Shown piece after piece: positions 61,294-64,000 of a stretch of DNA of 64,000 bases. The DNA comes from Lactobacillus sp. HBUAS51381 (GTDB lineage Bacteria > Bacillota > Bacilli > Lactobacillales > Lactobacillaceae): positions 1 to 64,000 of the forward strand of contig NZ_JAAVSC010000013.1 of NCBI RefSeq assembly GCF_012641095.1, given 5' to 3'. How positions within the stretch are numbered: position 1 is the stretch's first letter; each line of letters opens with the position of its first letter. Both the position numbers and the translations under genes were made by a program. The notes below the pieces were generated by a model. The model worked only from the letters and a program-made list of their open reading frames with translations, did not search any database and had not been told where the DNA came from.

Positions 61294-62478
61294 ATGATTA
61301 TCAACAAACATATCATGCGTACGACAAACGAGAAGCAGGTTCTTCAGCAGATTGTGAACGCAGGTCCGATTTCACGTAGTCAAATTTCCCGGAATCTTAG
61401 TTTAAATAAAGTGACGGTTTCCGATATTTACAGCCAGTTACTGCATGAGGGCCTGATCCGTGAGGTTGGTCACGGGGTCAGCACGCGTAACGGTGGCCGG
61501 AAACCAGTCATGGCATTGCTAAACGTGGGGTATGGCTATGTCATCAGTATTAACATTTTGCGGCAACGGTTCTCAATGATTAGCAGTCAACTGGATGGCC
61601 GCTCGGAGAATTATGCCAGTGTTTCAACCCGTGATGTTGATTTAACCACGGTCCTGGACATGATTGATGAGAAGATTGCGGCTACTGTGGCCGAGAATGA
61701 TAGTCGCCTGCTGGGCATTGCGTTTGGCCTGGACGGCATCATCTACGAAAATCAGATCTTAGGGGCCTCATTGAAGGGCTTCAAGAACTTCGATTTGGCG
61801 AAATACTTCAGTGACAAGTTCCAAGTGCCCGTTATTTTAGAGAACTTGGCCAATGAATCCGCCATTTATGAACGGGATTTTGCCGGTGAAGGTATCTATA
61901 AGAACTTGATCTCCGTGACCATTCGGGACCAGGTTTCGGCCGGAATCGTGACGGAAGGCCATCTGTATCGGGGTCACAACGGCGAGGCCGGCAACATCGG
62001 CACGTGCCCGTTGGCGGATCGCTATCAAGAAAAGGAAATGCGGACGGTTAACCAGTATGTCGCCGAAGGAACGGTTCTACAACGGATCATGGCCTATCAG
62101 AAGTTGGACCACGTGGACGTTAACCGGATTCGGCGGGACTACTTGGGCCATCGCCCAGAGTTGTTGGCGATCCTGGATGAATTCTCCTTCTATCTAGCGA
62201 AGGTCTTGGGCAACCTGTCAAACACCTTTGCGCCGGATGCGATTATTGTCAACGCACCAATTTTGGAACTTTTGCCCGAGATGATGGACTGCGTCAGAAA
62301 GTACGTGGATGACTTGGCGATTATCCGCAAGGCACCGCTACTGTTAACCAAGAACGCCAAGGAAGCTTCTTTAAAGGGTGGGGCTTCGGCCATCATTCAC
62401 CGGGCCTTGGCCTTGGATGACCTGCAATTGACGTTTAGCAATCAGCGGTCGGCAGTTTTAGAGGGCGTAGAATCATAA
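61294..62478 (+). CDS. ROK-family repressor (XylR/NagC type)
   Basis: The 394-residue protein has an N-terminal winged helix (NEKQVLQQIVNAGPISRSQISRNLSLNKVTVSDIYSQLLHEGLI) and a ROK sugar-kinase-like domain (LLGIAFGLDGIIYENQ, VPVILENLANESAIYERDF, HNGEAGNIGT). The usual ROK zinc cysteine cluster CxCxxxxC is not present. The ATG 61294 has a poor ribosome site; ATG 61315 is an alternative. The regulated sugar genes are not in the window. Confidence 0.85.
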   Translation: MIINKHIMRTTNEKQVLQQIVNAGPISRSQISRNLSLNKVTVSDIYSQLLHEGLIREVGHGVSTRNGGRKPVMALLNVGYGYVISINILRQRFSMISSQLDGRSENYASVSTRDVDLTTVLDMIDEKIAATVAENDSRLLGIAFGLDGIIYENQILGASLKGFKNFDLAKYFSDKFQVPVILENLANESAIYERDFAGEGIYKNLISVTIRDQVSAGIVTEGHLYRGHNGEAGNIGTCPLADRYQEKEMRTVNQYVAEGTVLQRIMAYQKLDHVDVNRIRRDYLGHRPELLAILDEFSFYLAKVLGNLSNTFAPDAIIVNAPILELLPEMMDCVRKYVDDLAIIRKAPLLLTKNAKEASLKGGASAIIHRALALDDLQLTFSNQRSAVLEGVES

Positions 62479-62495
62479 AGAGAAATTGAGGAGAA

Positions 62496-62541
62496 CCGTG
62501 ATGACTGGCTGTTGGCAGGCCGCTAGTCATTGCGGTTTTTT
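62496..62541 (+). terminator. Terminator of the ROK gene
   Basis: CCGTGATGACT pairs with AGTCATTGCGG, followed by TTTTTTG. Confidence 0.85.
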
Positions 62542-62651
62542 GTTTAATCCGAGACCAGTGAACGCCCGAAGTGGCCTCAGGTCAGGAATGAGTTAGAGAA
62601 TCGCGGACAATGCGGTATAATAAAATGAAGAAGGGAATGGGGGATTTATAA

Positions 62652-63752
62652 TTGAGTTTATGGGAACGGTTTATCGCTAACGTACGACTACGCCGTTTCA
62701 CGGTGCTAGTTGTCCTAATCTTCATCTTGTGGCTAATTCGGGCCGAGATGAACATGATTCTACTCACGTTTATTTTTACTTTCTTAATCCTGCAACTGGT
62801 CAAGGCCGTGCGTAAGGTGGTAAAACTACCGCCGGCGTTGATCGTTTCGGCCGCCTATATCATCTTCATTGGCGCGCTCTATTGGGCCATCACGACTTAC
62901 TTGCCAACACTGATTACGTCAACGGTGAAGGGTGGGGAGACCCTGTTTAAGTTCTATCAAAGTCCGCAGACGGATAATAATGAAATTATTCGGTGGATCT
63001 CGGACTACATCAAGAGTTCAGACATTGTCAATCAACTCCAAAATGGTGCCAAGGTGGTCTTAACCTACATCTCAACGATTGGGACCTTTGGGGTGACCCT
63101 CTTCATGTCATTGATTCTCAGTTACTTCTTTACGATTGAGAGTAAACAGATGGCGGCCTTTTCCAAGCATTTCTTGACGAGTACGTATGGCTGGATCTTC
63201 CAAGATATTAATTTCTTTGCGACGAAATTCGTCAATACATTTGGGATCGTCTTGGAAGCCCAATTCTTTATTGCGCTGTGCAATACGGTGATTACGACGG
63301 TGGTGCTGGCGATTATGCACATGCCCCAGCTACCAACGCTGGCCATCATGATCTTCATCCTGAGCCTGATTCCAGTCGCCGGGGTGATTGTCTCCGTTAT
63401 CCCGCTGGCGATTCTGGGATACTCGGTCGGTGGGGTCCGCTACATCGTCTATATTCTGGTGATGATCGTGGTGGTTCACGCCTTAGAAGCTTACGTGCTG
63501 AACCCGAAGTTTATGTCGAGTCGGACCGAATTGCCGATCTTCTACACGTTCGTGGTGTTACTGGCGGGCGAGCAGTTGTTTGGCGTTTGGGGCCTGATCG
63601 TGGGGGTACCAATCTTCACGTTCTTCCTGGATATTCTAGGCGTTCGGCCGGTCCATGGCTTGCATCCGCGGCCACAGGTCGATGTGAAAAAGATTCGTGA
63701 GTACCGGCAACACCATGGTAAGAATAGTGATACGGATGAACATCAGAAATAA
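62652..63752 (+). CDS. AI-2E family transporter (PerM/UPF0118)
   Basis: The 366-residue protein has about 7-8 helices and the family end: LSLIPVAGVIVSVIPLAILGYSVGG, ALEAYVLNPKFMSSRTELP and LAGEQLFGVWGLIVGVPIF. The family exports autoinducer-like molecules or acts in ion exchange; the function here is not known. TTG at 62652 follows GGGGGAT. Confidence 0.88.
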   Translation: MSLWERFIANVRLRRFTVLVVLIFILWLIRAEMNMILLTFIFTFLILQLVKAVRKVVKLPPALIVSAAYIIFIGALYWAITTYLPTLITSTVKGGETLFKFYQSPQTDNNEIIRWISDYIKSSDIVNQLQNGAKVVLTYISTIGTFGVTLFMSLILSYFFTIESKQMAAFSKHFLTSTYGWIFQDINFFATKFVNTFGIVLEAQFFIALCNTVITTVVLAIMHMPQLPTLAIMIFILSLIPVAGVIVSVIPLAILGYSVGGVRYIVYILVMIVVVHALEAYVLNPKFMSSRTELPIFYTFVVLLAGEQLFGVWGLIVGVPIFTFFLDILGVRPVHGLHPRPQVDVKKIREYRQHHGKNSDTDEHQK

Positions 63753-63761
63753 GTCTGAAGA

Positions 63762-63803
63762 AATCGTTCTGGCCCAAGCAGCGTTGTGGGCAGACGATTT
63801 TTT
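63762..63803 (+). terminator. Terminator of the AI-2E transporter gene
   Basis: AATCGTTCTGgcCC pairs with GGgCAGACGATT, followed by TTTTTTAG. Confidence 0.85.
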
Positions 63804-63920
63804 TAGTGAAATCTGCTAAGTAAGCGGTGTCAAAAAAAGAACCGCTCAATAAAGCTGAAATTACCCGCTGGATGGTGTAAAATAACAAGGTATTCTACCA
63901 AAGAAAGAGGTTATAAGTGA

Positions 63921-64000
63921 TGGCAAAATTAGTATTGATTCGCCACGGCCAAAGTGAATGGAACTTAGCCAACAAGTTCACTGGTTGGGTTGACGTTGAT
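63921..64000 (+). CDS. gpmA: 2,3-bisphosphoglycerate-dependent phosphoglycerate mutase, 5' part
   Basis: The 26 visible residues start MAKLVLIRHGQSEWNLANKF and continue TGWVDV. RHG is the catalytic motif of dPGM, and the rest fits GpmA closely. AAGAGGTT precedes the ATG; TAAAAT near 63886 is a likely -10. The gene runs off the window. Glycolytic enzyme. Confidence 0.93.

Overview
The window looks like chromosome of a Levilactobacillus (Levilactobacillus brevis group, Lactobacillaceae). The clearest marker is a set of three secreted proteins at 5655-7097, 18197-19558 (minus) and 22646-24031. They carry the signal peptide and N-terminal repeat architecture of the L. brevis SlpA-type S-layer proteins. 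The order rsmG-noc-parA-parB-DUF951-ychF-DUF1129 at 37571-42876 is a typical Firmicutes origin-proximal block. Core genes read visibly more GC-rich than several accessory genes, which suggests a higher-GC member of the genus. No tRNA, rRNA, cas gene or complete insertion sequence was found.

Layout: 1-97 is the 3' end of a group II intron. 243-3338 is a YfhO-type membrane protein. 3481-5302 is an AT-rich island: two degenerate type I-E-like CRISPR repeats at a 61-nt period sit in the leader of a ParA-like ATPase/HEPN protein operon. 5655-8721 holds an S-layer gene and an AT-rich HicA-HicB-SecB-like tripartite toxin-antitoxin-chaperone candidate. 8898-10214 is a secreted tyrosine phosphatase. 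10603-15816 is a LacI-regulated operon (FucI-type isomerase, MFS transporter, GH172/DUF2961 hydrolase). 16108-18037 is an AAA ATPase plus a small nuclease-like protein. 18197-24031 has two more S-layer genes flanking an ImmA/IrrE peptidase and a nonsense-interrupted DUF4411 toxin gene. 24101-29152 is small regulators, hypothetical proteins, a structured-RNA candidate and an NAD-binding protein. 29153-30522 is a 1.4-kb gene desert. 30523-35822 is a nucleoside/purine region (degenerate phosphopentomutase-like protein, CNT transporter, NCS2 permease, nucleoside hydrolase).

36410-42876 leads into the chromosome segregation block. 43277-46993 has a secreted basic protein, a GT-C-like membrane protein and guaB. 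47926-51258 is a two-component system followed by a PBP5-type carboxypeptidase. 51652-54702 is a giant YhgE/Pip protein. 54819-55468 is an AbrB/Doc toxin-antitoxin pair. Then come a GNAT acetyltransferase, azlCD, cfa, a TPR-like protein, a ROK repressor, an AI-2E transporter and the start of gpmA.

Two families of intergenic repeats stand out. A ~150-200-nt multi-hairpin element occurs three times (33.1 kb plus strand, 47.1 kb minus strand, 47.6 kb plus strand) with compensatory stem changes. A ~53-nt element with a hairpin occurs upstream of two defence-like islands (7.23 kb and 15.9 kb). The strongest candidates for something new are the mini-CRISPR/ParA/HEPN locus, the HicAB-SecB-like module and the covarying repeat family.
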